13,274 nucleotides of DNA, taken from contig DKRV01000027.1 of assembly GCA_002472405.1 (NCBI GenBank), positions 1-13,274 of the forward strand, in the 5' to 3' direction. Of this stretch, positions 5,575 through 13,274 are shown piece after piece; position 1 is the first letter of the stretch; the number at the start of each line of letters is the position of its first letter. This DNA is from Clostridiales bacterium UBA7273. Lineage in GTDB: Bacteria > Bacillota > Clostridia > Oscillospirales > Oscillospiraceae. Both the position numbers and the translations under genes were made by a program. Under the pieces are notes generated by a model. That model saw only the letters and a program-made list of their open reading frames with translations. It did no database searches and was not told the DNA's origin.

Positions 5575-7281
5575 TCACCTTGATTGCTTTCGTAATGCTT
5601 CAATTGCATTGCGTAGATCTACGGCTGTCTTTTCTTTTGACCACTCATCCCAAAAATCAATGGTAGCACTACGAGGTTTGAGATTTGGGGCCGTTACCCG
5701 AATGCGACTCGGCAACAAACTTGCATCACCGACTACCAACGCCTCGCCGATGTCAAGAATTGGTAGCATTTCTGCATAATCGCCCAAACTATCGGGAAGA
5801 AGTCGCTTAACAACTGATTGATCATCAACATTGGTCAAACGCATTGCAATAAAGTTATTGCTTTGACTTAATACTGTTCGATTTACTTCGGACGGTCTCT
5901 GAGAGATTACAACTAAACCGACCCCGTATTTTCTTCCTTCTTTTGAAATCCGTTCAAAAGTTACCAAGCTTGCATCGTCAATACTTTTTTCAGTGTTTGC
6001 TGGAATATAGAGATGGGCTTCATCACAGAAGATTGCAATTGGATGCCGTGCGTCTACAGGTGTCCATTGTTGCACAGAAAAAATCACTCGAGCGATTAAC
6101 GAGACAATTAGAGGTAAAATGTCAGACGGCACTTCCGAAAAATCTATTATCTTTACGCCTTTTTTTCCGTCAACCGATGGCGCCATAAGCTTTGTACAAA
6201 GTTCACCCATATAATCATACGAAAGTAAACTCTCGTCGCTGCTAAACATAAAGTTTAAACGCTTATCCCGTTGTTTCGTTTCAAGACGCTGAATAAATCG
6301 AGTTAATTTGCCGTAATATGCACCCTGTTTTTCTCTATTATTTGCTCCTTGCACCATTTCTGTGTCTTTTTCTTTCAATGAATTGAGCAAGTTGTTCAAA
6401 CTGTATGGGATGGGGCTATCAAGAGTTATGTTTGCCTCCATTTCTTGATTTCCGACTTCTCGTAAAAATGCCTTTTTCCCATCAATTACAGCATTGCTAA
6501 ACATCATCGCTTGATTCGGCGCGTTACTATCACTACGGTCAAGCATCAACGAAAGCATTTCTTCATAAGTAAGAAGCCAATAAGGAAGGAATAGAATTCC
6601 GTTACCAATATTGTCATTTGGTCCAGCAACCTTCAAATGTGAAAAGCTTTCTCCCTGTAACGGAGAATACTCTCCGTGTATATCAAATAGAATCGCATCT
6701 GCCGATTTAAGCGAGGCTACTTGCTCAAGGATTTTTGCAACACACCATGACTTTCCTGATCCAGTACTGCCGACTATCACAGCGTGTCTTTGAAATAGCT
6801 TATTTCCATTAAGCCAAGCAGTTGCATCTTCATCTATTGAGTAATGTCCAATTTGTAAACTGACTGCGTCTTCCCCCTCTGGAACAGAAGAAATAGCTTG
6901 CATGAATTGTTTAAGCCTTTCCCCATGAATGAGATGACATTCTGCATTTATTGTGGGGATTGTGGCCAAAGAACGTCTGAAAACATTCTCTTTATCGCCA
7001 TCTCTGTCAAAATGTGTACCGATTAAGATTACTTTGATGATATTAAAACCGAGTTCTGGAGTAATATCAGCAGCCGAATCAGAATACGCAGATTTTCTAA
7101 TGATTTTAGAGACTAGTCCGATTAAGTGCTGTCCAACTTTTGAACTCTGAATAGAAATCAGATGGTTTACCTGTAATCCACGCAACTTGTCATCATTTTC
7201 GACTCTTATGATGACTGTGGATGTATCAACACTTTCTACCGTCCCTAACAATTCATCCGGCAAATATGTAAAAATCCCCAT
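5575..7281 (-). CDS. herA: HerA-type hexameric ATPase, effector partner of SIR2
   Basis: This 568-residue FtsK/HerA-class AAA+ ATPase has an N-terminal HAS-barrel-like beta domain (about 1-60: LGTVESVDTSTVIIRV and LIGLVSKI), then Walker A GSTGSGKS (171-178), Walker B IAIFCDEAH (415-423, with the catalytic DE pair) and a sensor-like ISQRPSEV (459-466), which is typical of HerA. Archaeal HerA is a hexameric DNA translocase working with NurA. In SIR2-HerA (Nezha) defence systems it assembles with the SIR2 NADase into a large complex that kills or arrests phage-infected cells. No NurA nuclease is present; the preceding gene is SIR2, 11 bases upstream. The ATG is preceded by AGGAGGAG. It is the last gene of the operon. 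The membership call rests on gene pairing and motifs; a housekeeping DNA-repair role is less likely here. Confidence 0.92.
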   Translation of the reverse strand: MGIFTYLPDELLGTVESVDTSTVIIRVENDDKLRGLQVNHLISIQSSKVGQHLIGLVSKIIRKSAYSDSAADITPELGFNIIKVILIGTHFDRDGDKENVFRRSLATIPTINAECHLIHGERLKQFMQAISSVPEGEDAVSLQIGHYSIDEDATAWLNGNKLFQRHAVIVGSTGSGKSWCVAKILEQVASLKSADAILFDIHGEYSPLQGESFSHLKVAGPNDNIGNGILFLPYWLLTYEEMLSLMLDRSDSNAPNQAMMFSNAVIDGKKAFLREVGNQEMEANITLDSPIPYSLNNLLNSLKEKDTEMVQGANNREKQGAYYGKLTRFIQRLETKQRDKRLNFMFSSDESLLSYDYMGELCTKLMAPSVDGKKGVKIIDFSEVPSDILPLIVSLIARVIFSVQQWTPVDARHPIAIFCDEAHLYIPANTEKSIDDASLVTFERISKEGRKYGVGLVVISQRPSEVNRTVLSQSNNFIAMRLTNVDDQSVVKRLLPDSLGDYAEMLPILDIGEALVVGDASLLPSRIRVTAPNLKPRSATIDFWDEWSKEKTAVDLRNAIEALRKQSR

Positions 7282-7292
7282 GTATTCTCCTC

Positions 7293-8291
7293 CTACCAGA
7301 CTTTCAAAAACTCGTCAAGGCACCAAAACTGTCCATCGTATATTTCAGACCAACCATTCCCATATACCTTAGTGTGAGAATCATCTGATCTTTCAAATAT
7401 CAAGTATTTCCTAATACCCGCCCCAATGATATGGTGCTTGCAAGCATCTGTCATTGTGCGAACCAGAACAACAATTGGCTTTCCGTTTGCTATTTGTGCT
7501 AATAATTTTGGCTGTATATGCTCATCGTTAAAACCATAACCAACACACAAATATGCCCCTGCAGTTGTAAATGCCTTGTCCGCTTCTGAAATAATACTTC
7601 GATATGGCTCGTTATGTGTGCTGCTATATTTATCTTTACCAGGTGGAACAATTAATGGTGAAAAACCAGCAGGTTTCTCTTGCAAAAGTGGAAAAGAGAA
7701 AATCTCTCCTTTTGCATCAGCAAACCAGTCTAATGAGCCATGAACTTTCCATATCTCTACAATACGTTCTCTGCCTCTAACTCGCTTGGTTGTTACTGAG
7801 CTATTGGGAAGTTCGAGTTTCTTTATATACGTACCCTCAAAGCCAGTAATAGAAGATGCACCTATACCATCAGCAGCATAGTCAGGGAGACGATCATAAT
7901 TTGTGGTAACAACAACAGCTTTATTGGGAGTCGGTGCGATCACTTTTTCAAAAAGCTTAACAAGTGATTCAGGCGAAGAAAAGGCATTAGATTTAAGATA
8001 ATTGAGGTCACAACTATTCACATTCTCCCATGTTATTGTACGAATGGCGTTTATTGTTGCCTCATTCAGAGAAACACTATCTATGGCTTTTTCCAGTCCC
8101 TCCGAACTTAAGGATGCGCAAAACGCACCGTAATTCGGATCATCCTTTACAATATCGCTGGACTTTATGCATTCGGCGAGGCTGCTCATAGAAGGTAAAC
8201 CATACGGCACAGAAGCACCAGAACCGAGTACAATTAAAGGGCTATTCTCTAAATACCCTTGCATTGTGCTTAAACAGCCATTCCAATCCAT
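7293..8291 (-). CDS. SIR2-family NADase (SIR2-HerA / Nezha-type defence protein)
   Basis: This 332-residue protein has the SIR2-like Rossmann core: VLGSGASVPYG (21-31, NAD-binding glycine motif), VVVTTNYDRL (126-135, with Asn131 and Asp133), WKVHGSLDW (181-189, catalytic His184) and GYGFNDEHI (251-259). Asn and His at these positions are the residues needed for NAD+ hydrolysis in defence SIR2 proteins such as ThsA, so the enzyme looks active. There is no sensor domain (TPR, SLOG or STING-type) beyond the core, which fits a subunit controlled by its HerA partner. The ATG has GGAGG seven bases upstream; the methyltransferase gene stops 15 bases before. When triggered, such proteins deplete NAD+ and stop phage growth. 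What this one senses is unknown. Its small size relative to some SIR2 partners is worth noting. Confidence 0.9.
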   Translation of the reverse strand: MDWNGCLSTMQGYLENSPLIVLGSGASVPYGLPSMSSLAECIKSSDIVKDDPNYGAFCASLSSEGLEKAIDSVSLNEATINAIRTITWENVNSCDLNYLKSNAFSSPESLVKLFEKVIAPTPNKAVVVTTNYDRLPDYAADGIGASSITGFEGTYIKKLELPNSSVTTKRVRGRERIVEIWKVHGSLDWFADAKGEIFSFPLLQEKPAGFSPLIVPPGKDKYSSTHNEPYRSIISEADKAFTTAGAYLCVGYGFNDEHIQPKLLAQIANGKPIVVLVRTMTDACKHHIIGAGIRKYLIFERSDDSHTKVYGNGWSEIYDGQFWCLDEFLKVW

Positions 8292-8306
8292 CGAGTTTCC
8301 TCCATC

Positions 8307-9935
8307 TTATCCTCTGCCCAATCTACGTCTTTGCATTTTCTTCCAAATCATTCGACACTTTTCGCACCATTCAGCCTCAATACCAAGAACATCAATCATG
8401 ACTTCTTTATCAACGATATCTAGAGCCTTTTCAATGTCATCATCCTCACGGACGATTGCATCAATTCGTTTCAGCAAAGACCGGCACGTTCCTTCATCAA
8501 TATCATCCAGTTTAGGAAGCATAATGTTTCCCATTTCTCCGGGCAATATCTCCAGGACGCCACCGCCATAGCTGCGCCCGCAGATTTCTGTAAAGGCAAA
8601 TGAAATGCTGTTATAGTATGCAAGCAGGACGCTTTCCGGCTTTACATCCGAATTGAACTTCATCCGGTGCATTGTATCGGTCGATACAGCATTGCAGCGA
8701 TTCAGAACAAATTTTGGGTAGAGATTGTTTCTGCGAAGGAAGAATGCGTCCGGGACCCACACAGAAGGAACGATATACCAGCGATCTCTAATTGAGCATT
8801 TGTACCCTTCATTTTCGCCACTGGCTTCGCCCAATGCTATGTACGCTTTATGTTGCTCTGGATAGTCCTCTATTGGAATATCAGGAAATTTCACAAGCCG
8901 AGCTCTTTTTCCGGATGCCTTGTTCTTTTTCCAATCTTCGTCTGTGAAGAATATTCCGTGAGCATGAGAACTCCTACCGATCAGCGGAAGCGTAACATTA
9001 TCTAAGCCATATTCATCGCACACTTCTTCTGAAATTGAAAAGTATCCGTTGTTTCCAGTAGTGATACCTACATTGATGAGCCCATAATCGGCAAACCTCG
9101 CAAACCTTTTATCTGCGCGGATGGTCTGGATCAGTTCCATCTCTTTTGCAGTTGTGAAATACCTTGTCCATTTTTCTTTCACATGCTGCATCTTTTGAAA
9201 TCCGTTCTGCTGGAGATCAAGCTTTTCAAACCCGGAAAGGTCACTCATCTCAATTATACGGATGCCTTTTTCTACAGAGCCTTTTTCTCCGATGAAAGCC
9301 ACGACTTCTTGCTCAATGTCAGGAAAAACGAGTTGTTCAAACGTAATCAACGTAATCTTCGCAAGATGCTCAGAAAGGAAAAGCCGTAAATCCTCTGCGT
9401 AAGCCACCTGCAAGATTTCAGCCGGAATGACAAATGCTATTCTCCCGTTTTCAGACAGCATCTGAACACAGGCTACCAGGAAAGCCACCCATGCATTGAT
9501 GAGCTTATTCGCTTTCATTCCATGTGACGTGAGGATATTTGATTGAAGCTCTCTTTGAGTTTCTGTGAGGTATTGATAGCGAATGTACGGAGGGTTCCCT
9601 AAAATCAGATCATATTGCGTTTGGGCATCGACCATGCGTGAATAGAACTCAAAGAAATCCTCGTTCAAGACATGCACGTTTTGATAGTTTCGATAATTGC
9701 GCTGAACTTTTTCAGCTTCATCCGGCTCAATTTCTACTGCATCAATAGTTCCGATTTGCTCAATGAGGTTTAACTGCCTAAGACTATCAAGAAATACACC
9801 ATCGCCACAGCTCGGCTCAAGGACAGTATGTATGTTATCAGAGGCGCAGAGATTTACCATTGCATTTGCAAGCTGCAACGGCGTATAATACGCCCCTCTC
9901 AATTTCTGTTCAGAACTGTCTTTCTTGAGCCTCAT
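8307..9935 (-). CDS. Companion N6-adenine DNA methyltransferase, M.Eco57I-like
   Basis: This 542-residue class I gamma-type adenine methyltransferase shows motif X GAYYTP (14-19), motif I EPSCGDGVF (40-48, AdoMet binding), VEIEPDEA (67-74, acidic end of strand 2) and catalytic motif IV GNPPY (113-117). A long C-terminal half probably holds the target recognition domain (about 270-480). It transfers a methyl group from AdoMet to N6 of adenine in the recognition site and protects host DNA. No nuclease motif is seen. It follows the R-M enzyme by 14 bases, with a GAGG SD eight bases before the ATG. Its size and placement beside a ~1000-residue nuclease-methylase match the Eco57I arrangement (remembered lengths 997 and 544 residues), in which the separate methylase modifies both strands. 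The recognition sequence cannot be read from the protein. Confidence 0.92.
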   Translation of the reverse strand: MRLKKDSSEQKLRGAYYTPLQLANAMVNLCASDNIHTVLEPSCGDGVFLDSLRQLNLIEQIGTIDAVEIEPDEAEKVQRNYRNYQNVHVLNEDFFEFYSRMVDAQTQYDLILGNPPYIRYQYLTETQRELQSNILTSHGMKANKLINAWVAFLVACVQMLSENGRIAFVIPAEILQVAYAEDLRLFLSEHLAKITLITFEQLVFPDIEQEVVAFIGEKGSVEKGIRIIEMSDLSGFEKLDLQQNGFQKMQHVKEKWTRYFTTAKEMELIQTIRADKRFARFADYGLINVGITTGNNGYFSISEEVCDEYGLDNVTLPLIGRSSHAHGIFFTDEDWKKNKASGKRARLVKFPDIPIEDYPEQHKAYIALGEASGENEGYKCSIRDRWYIVPSVWVPDAFFLRRNNLYPKFVLNRCNAVSTDTMHRMKFNSDVKPESVLLAYYNSISFAFTEICGRSYGGGVLEILPGEMGNIMLPKLDDIDEGTCRSLLKRIDAIVREDDDIEKALDIVDKEVMIDVLGIEAEWCEKCRMIWKKMQRRRLGRG

Positions 9936-9949
9936 AGTGATAACCTCAC

Positions 9950-12946
9950 TTAAAAATCCAACTGATATACTTTAGCAATCAGTTCTTCTATTTCCTTGAT
10001 CAATGCGTCCTTCCTGGCTTGAAGCAGTGTTGAAATACGTCTTGCAGGCTGGCTAGACAGAGTAGTATTTATATCATAAATCTCTCTGCTGGCTTCAACG
10101 ACACGATCATAGATGCCTTTCTGAACGGCATTTTCAAAATCAAGCTCTACAAATGGAAGCGTCGAAAGAACGAATGTGCCACGTGCAATGAAGCCGCCTT
10201 CAAAATCGCTGCCGACAATCTCAAGAATTTTCTCTGTAATTGGATTGGACAGCCACGCCTGAATATACTCAAGTGCATAGGGGCTGTCTGCCTTTTTACT
10301 TACGGCGCAGTATCCTGCGGTACCACCGGAGGCAATTAAAATGTCGTTCTTGTCAAGAACGTACATCGGTTCTTTGCTTAATACACCAACAATCAGCTTC
10401 GGTGTATTGATGAAGGCCGTCAGCGCCTGAGTTCTGCCATATTGATACCATGTATCTGCCGTTGCATTAGGAACATCACGAATACCGGAATCGGATACGC
10501 ATTTCGGGACTAACCGATCATAGTATGCTTCAAGATAGGCATAAGTTCCGGGATAAGACGCCTTCATTTCGTCGATTGGAATAAGATGCCCTGCACCGTC
10601 ATAAGGGAAGATGATCCGCTTGTCTGTCTGCAAAACACTATAAGAGTTCAATCCGCGTTCGCCCTGGCGTGTAGGCTTAAAATACGGGCGCAGAATAGCC
10701 TTTTCAATCGTGTAATTGTGACCATCTCTACGGATTTCAATCGTATCCTGATACTCGGCAATAATGTCTTCCGAAGAAAACCAATATATCGGAGTGGGGC
10801 GCTCGGCACTTGTTTGAATACCATTGAAAATCTCGGTATGCTTTGTGAGCGGAACCGATATTTGATCTAGCTTTTGGAGCATTGCGAGGAAGTCCATATC
10901 GGTTGTCAGACGCCACGGAAGCTTATTCAGAATGGATGTGTTTAATTCAATTTTGCTTACTTCTTCACCAGCCCAAAGTCTGTTTGCAGAATCAATGCTT
11001 GAATATACAAACATATCCTGCTTCGTTTTTTGAAGAAGCAATATAGAACTGTAGATTGTCTTATCTTCAAAAAGCTGGGCATCGCCAAAGTCATCAAGGC
11101 TTACAAGCATCTGATCTTTTGAGATTAGAGCTCTCAGTTTCTCTCCAGCTCCGATTTTGAAGAATTTGTTCGGAACAATGTAGCAAATATACCCATTTTC
11201 CGCAGTCTTCCGAACAGCCTGCTCAATGAAGATGAAATACTTATCGAACTGTTTATGAGAAGTCTTATACTTCTTCTTGTATATTTCTACTTCCGGGATC
11301 GGAAGCAGCGCGTGCATTCCCTCTGTATTAACATAGGGAGGATTGCCGATGATTACGCTAAAGTGGTTTCCGTTGTTGATGGAATTCCAGTCAAACGGAG
11401 CCAACTCAATCAATTCGTCAGCGGATGCATGTATTCCTTGAAGCTCCTCGGTACTTACGAGTGAATTACCGAAAAGGATATTTGTACTAAGGTCAGGTAG
11501 TATAGGTGTTTCATCCGCAACTGAGGGTGCTGTCTCATTTTCAATCAGCTTTATCAAAAGTGAGAATTTTGCCACTTCGACAGCATGAATGTCTATATCA
11601 ATACCGTAAATACAGGAACAGAGAATACGTTTCTTCTCGTCGAGCGGCAGCTTGTACGAACCGTTTCCGACCTCAAGCAAATGCTCCTGTTCACCATTGG
11701 CAAGGTATTTCTGGACGCAATAGTTTTGTAGATAAGCGAATGCTTCCTCAAGAAAGATTCCCGAACCACAGGCTATGTCAGCAATATGGACATCCAAAAT
11801 CTCTGCGGGTGTCTTTCCTTCACAGGCTCTGCTCAAAGTCTTTTCAACCATATATTTCACAATCTCAGTCGGAGTTGTGACTACTGATCTATTAAGACAG
11901 TCCTTCTTCTTGCCAAGCCCAATCGTGCCATCCGAGAGAAGAACCAACTGTTCCGTCAGGAACATTTCATAAATCTTTCCAAGAAGATTCGGCTCGATAA
12001 TGTTGAACAAATAGGGACTCTGCGGGTAATAGAGTCCTTTTATCATTTCAGAGATTACAGCACTGGACAGATCAAAAACAATATCATCCCCGGAGAACAT
12101 ACCGGAGTTGTAACGATGGTCTGCAGAACGGAACAGCTCTTCCAGCTTTGCTTGAAGTTGCTCAGGCTCAGAAACTGTATCTTGAAGTTTGTGATACAGT
12201 GGGAGATTCTTATCTTCGCAAATGCGAAGGAAAACAATCTGGTTGATAAACTCCTGAACAACATCATTGAGGACTTCAAGAGACTGATACCGCCCGCCTT
12301 TTCTATAAAGCTCATTGCTCAGTGTAATTCGCCAATCATTGATCTGTTTTAAGAACAGTGTATCTACCTGCTGTTTCTCGCCACCAGTTGCAGGGAAATT
12401 GTCATCTAAATACCGGTCAAATTCGCCGGAATAAACTATATCCCTTGAAATGAGAGAAACGATCTCGTCATACCGCTCTGCATATTCGGTAAAGTGGAAG
12501 ATACGATAACGCGCCACGGCACATCCATCTTCCTCTTTGGGAATATAGCAAGTATCATATATCGCAAGATATTCAAAATTCGTGAGAACGGCAATTCTAT
12601 GATTGGCGTTCCATCCGTATTTTCTTGTTTGAAAAGCTGGGTCGGTTACTCTGGTAATATCGACGGCAGGCTTTTTCGCTTCAAGAAAGAATTTCGCAAC
12701 ACCTCTTAACGTCATCGTATAATCCGGACGATCAGTAGGGGTTGAATAGTTTTCGGCAATTACCTCACGGTATTGCGGAGCAAGACCTCTTTCATTTGCA
12801 ACATCCCATCCTAAAATTTTCAAAAGAGGATCAATGTATTCAATACGGCAAGAGTGTTCATTATAATTGTTCTTGACATCCTTATAATAAGCCAAATTCG
12901 TTTGGAAGCGATTGGCAAGGTCTCTAATTTTGTCGACATTAGTCAT
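9950..12946 (-). CDS. Type IIG (Eco57I-like) restriction endonuclease-methyltransferase
   Basis: This is a single-chain restriction-modification enzyme of about 998 residues. In order it has an N-terminal PD-ExK nuclease domain (RPD with Asp75, then Glu89-x-Lys91 in FLEAKKP, and an upstream Glu in the HSCRIEYIDPLL region, as in HsdR-type N domains), a helical linker (about 165-350), a gamma-type adenine methyltransferase with motif I DIACGSGIF (390-398) and motif IV GNPPY (534-538), and a TaqI-like C-terminal specificity domain (about 690-940). It is expected to cut DNA at a distance from an asymmetric site and to methylate one strand. I prefer the ATG at 12946: it overlaps the stop of the preceding HTH gene as ATGACTAA and has GGAAG upstream. 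ATGs at 12973 and 12991 would add 9 or 15 residues but show no SD. Compact spacing ties it to the methylase that follows. Confidence 0.93.
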   Translation of the reverse strand: MTNVDKIRDLANRFQTNLAYYKDVKNNYNEHSCRIEYIDPLLKILGWDVANERGLAPQYREVIAENYSTPTDRPDYTMTLRGVAKFFLEAKKPAVDITRVTDPAFQTRKYGWNANHRIAVLTNFEYLAIYDTCYIPKEEDGCAVARYRIFHFTEYAERYDEIVSLISRDIVYSGEFDRYLDDNFPATGGEKQQVDTLFLKQINDWRITLSNELYRKGGRYQSLEVLNDVVQEFINQIVFLRICEDKNLPLYHKLQDTVSEPEQLQAKLEELFRSADHRYNSGMFSGDDIVFDLSSAVISEMIKGLYYPQSPYLFNIIEPNLLGKIYEMFLTEQLVLLSDGTIGLGKKKDCLNRSVVTTPTEIVKYMVEKTLSRACEGKTPAEILDVHIADIACGSGIFLEEAFAYLQNYCVQKYLANGEQEHLLEVGNGSYKLPLDEKKRILCSCIYGIDIDIHAVEVAKFSLLIKLIENETAPSVADETPILPDLSTNILFGNSLVSTEELQGIHASADELIELAPFDWNSINNGNHFSVIIGNPPYVNTEGMHALLPIPEVEIYKKKYKTSHKQFDKYFIFIEQAVRKTAENGYICYIVPNKFFKIGAGEKLRALISKDQMLVSLDDFGDAQLFEDKTIYSSILLLQKTKQDMFVYSSIDSANRLWAGEEVSKIELNTSILNKLPWRLTTDMDFLAMLQKLDQISVPLTKHTEIFNGIQTSAERPTPIYWFSSEDIIAEYQDTIEIRRDGHNYTIEKAILRPYFKPTRQGERGLNSYSVLQTDKRIIFPYDGAGHLIPIDEMKASYPGTYAYLEAYYDRLVPKCVSDSGIRDVPNATADTWYQYGRTQALTAFINTPKLIVGVLSKEPMYVLDKNDILIASGGTAGYCAVSKKADSPYALEYIQAWLSNPITEKILEIVGSDFEGGFIARGTFVLSTLPFVELDFENAVQKGIYDRVVEASREIYDINTTLSSQPARRISTLLQARKDALIKEIEELIAKVYQLDF

Positions 12947-13124
12947 CTGTGCTTCCAGCCTTTCTTTTGTCATTAGTAGGTTTTTCGGCATTCTCAGGAA
13001 TAATCCAAATGCGGCTCATTCTTGTTGCACCAATAATACGATTGTTCTTACAAAGTATTTGGACCTGGCGAGGGGTAATCCCCCACTTTTCTGCGGCTTC
13101 CTGAACCGTAATATATCCATTCAT
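12939..13124 (-). CDS. Small MerR/Xis-fold helix-turn-helix protein, candidate operon regulator
   Basis: This 61-residue protein opens with ITVQEAAEKWGITPRQVQIL, a winged helix-turn-helix of the MerR / excisionase (HTH_17) fold. It is followed by CKNNRIIGATRMSRIWIIP, the usual wing segment ending in Trp-Ile-Ile-Pro, and a charged tail. It probably binds DNA. The ATG at 13124 has GAGGTG six bases upstream; a GTG at 13133 in frame is the alternative. Its stop (12939-12941) lies inside the first codons of the R-M gene, so the two are translationally coupled. First position in the operon and the inverted repeats at the promoter suggest autoregulation, in the way that controller proteins time nuclease expression. 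It is not a classical C-protein of the XRE type. A structural or accessory role cannot be excluded. Confidence 0.8.
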   Translation of the reverse strand: MNGYITVQEAAEKWGITPRQVQILCKNNRIIGATRMSRIWIIPENAEKPTNDKRKAGSTDD

Positions 13125-13154
13125 AGAAAACACCTCAATAAACAGAGCTGGAAG

Positions 13155-13167
13155 ATATCAATGATAT
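13155..13167. promoter_or_regulatory. Perfect inverted repeat at the defence transcription start
   Basis: ATATCA (13155-13160) and TGATAT (13162-13167) are separated by one base and overlap the -10 edge and the predicted start point. This is a plausible operator for the downstream HTH protein. AT-rich repeats of this length can occur by chance. Confidence 0.4.
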
Positions 13168-13194
13168 TATATTCGTTTAAGCGAACAAAGTCAA
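13166..13194 (-). promoter_or_regulatory. Near-consensus promoter of the defence operon
   Basis: On the minus strand, TTGACT (13194-13189), a 17-base spacer and a perfect TATAAT (13171-13166) form a strong sigma-A promoter. The predicted start is near 13159, about 35 bases ahead of the HTH start codon. It drives all five genes, because no internal terminator was seen. Confidence 0.87.
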
Positions 13195-13204
13195 GTGTTT
13201 GTTC
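13172..13204. promoter_or_regulatory. Overlapping inverted repeats in the spacer and around the -35 box
   Basis: Within the spacer lies TTCGTTTAAGCGAA (13172-13185), a 14-base palindrome with one mismatched pair. Overlapping it, GAACAAA (13183-13189) and TTTGTTC (13198-13204) flank the -35 hexamer, which sits in their eight-base gap. Binding at either site would block or distort the promoter. Confidence 0.5.
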
Positions 13205-13245
13205 TAAATCAATACTCTCATTTTTTATTTCGACATAAAATTAGT

Positions 13246-13267
13246 GGCGGGGAGTATACTCCCCGCC
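13246..13267. terminator. GC-rich perfect palindrome at the right edge
   Basis: GGCGGGGAGTA (13246-13256) is followed directly by its reverse complement (13257-13267). In RNA this would be an 8-bp stem with a six-base loop. On the minus strand the stem is followed by ACTAATTTT, a weak U-tract, so it may terminate a gene beyond the right edge and insulate the defence promoter. The stretch 13205-13245 shows nothing else. Confidence 0.55.
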
Positions 13268-13274
13268 GCCTGAC

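Overview
The window looks like a chromosomal segment of a low- to mid-GC Firmicute, most likely a Clostridia / Oscillospiraceae-type gut anaerobe. The reasons are strong AGGAGG-type ribosome binding sites, a ThiW-type ECF substrate-binding component under a TPP riboswitch, an aldo/keto reductase with a bacterial ferredoxin tail, and a MerR-fold mini-protein of a kind common in Clostridia. The genus cannot be fixed from the sequence alone. By eye, positions 1-5400 are clearly GC-richer than positions 5500-13200, so a host backbone appears to be joined to an acquired defence island.

Backbone (1-5400): a minus-strand thiamine salvage operon reads, in transcription order, promoter (4144-4172), TPP riboswitch (about 4042-4131), intrinsic terminator (3996-4028), a long structured leader (3662-3995), thiW, thiM, thiE, a HAD phosphatase and thiD. 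ThiW imports the thiazole precursor and ThiM phosphorylates it. ThiD makes HMP-PP and ThiE joins the two halves. The HAD enzyme is a candidate thiamine-phosphate phosphatase. All junctions overlap or are a few bases long. Diverging on the plus strand is an aldo/keto reductase with two [4Fe-4S] motifs, closed by a perfect bidirectional terminator (5363-5400).

Defence island (about 5400-13245): one minus-strand operon of five genes starts from a near-consensus promoter (13166-13194) that is covered by inverted repeats. In order it encodes a 61-residue helix-turn-helix protein, a ~998-residue Eco57I-like type IIG restriction-modification enzyme (PD-ExK nuclease, gamma-type N6-adenine methyltransferase, specificity domain), a 542-residue companion adenine methyltransferase, a SIR2-family NADase with its catalytic residues intact, and a HerA-type hexameric ATPase. 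The last two are the pair known as the SIR2-HerA (Nezha) anti-phage system. Genes are separated by only 11-15 bases or overlap, and each of the last three has a strong Shine-Dalgarno sequence.

Most notable are the fusion of a complete type IIG R-M module with SIR2-HerA in one compact operon under a small HTH protein, and the unexplained ~330-nt structured leader downstream of the TPP riboswitch terminator. No CRISPR array, rRNA, tRNA, insertion sequence or integrase gene was seen.
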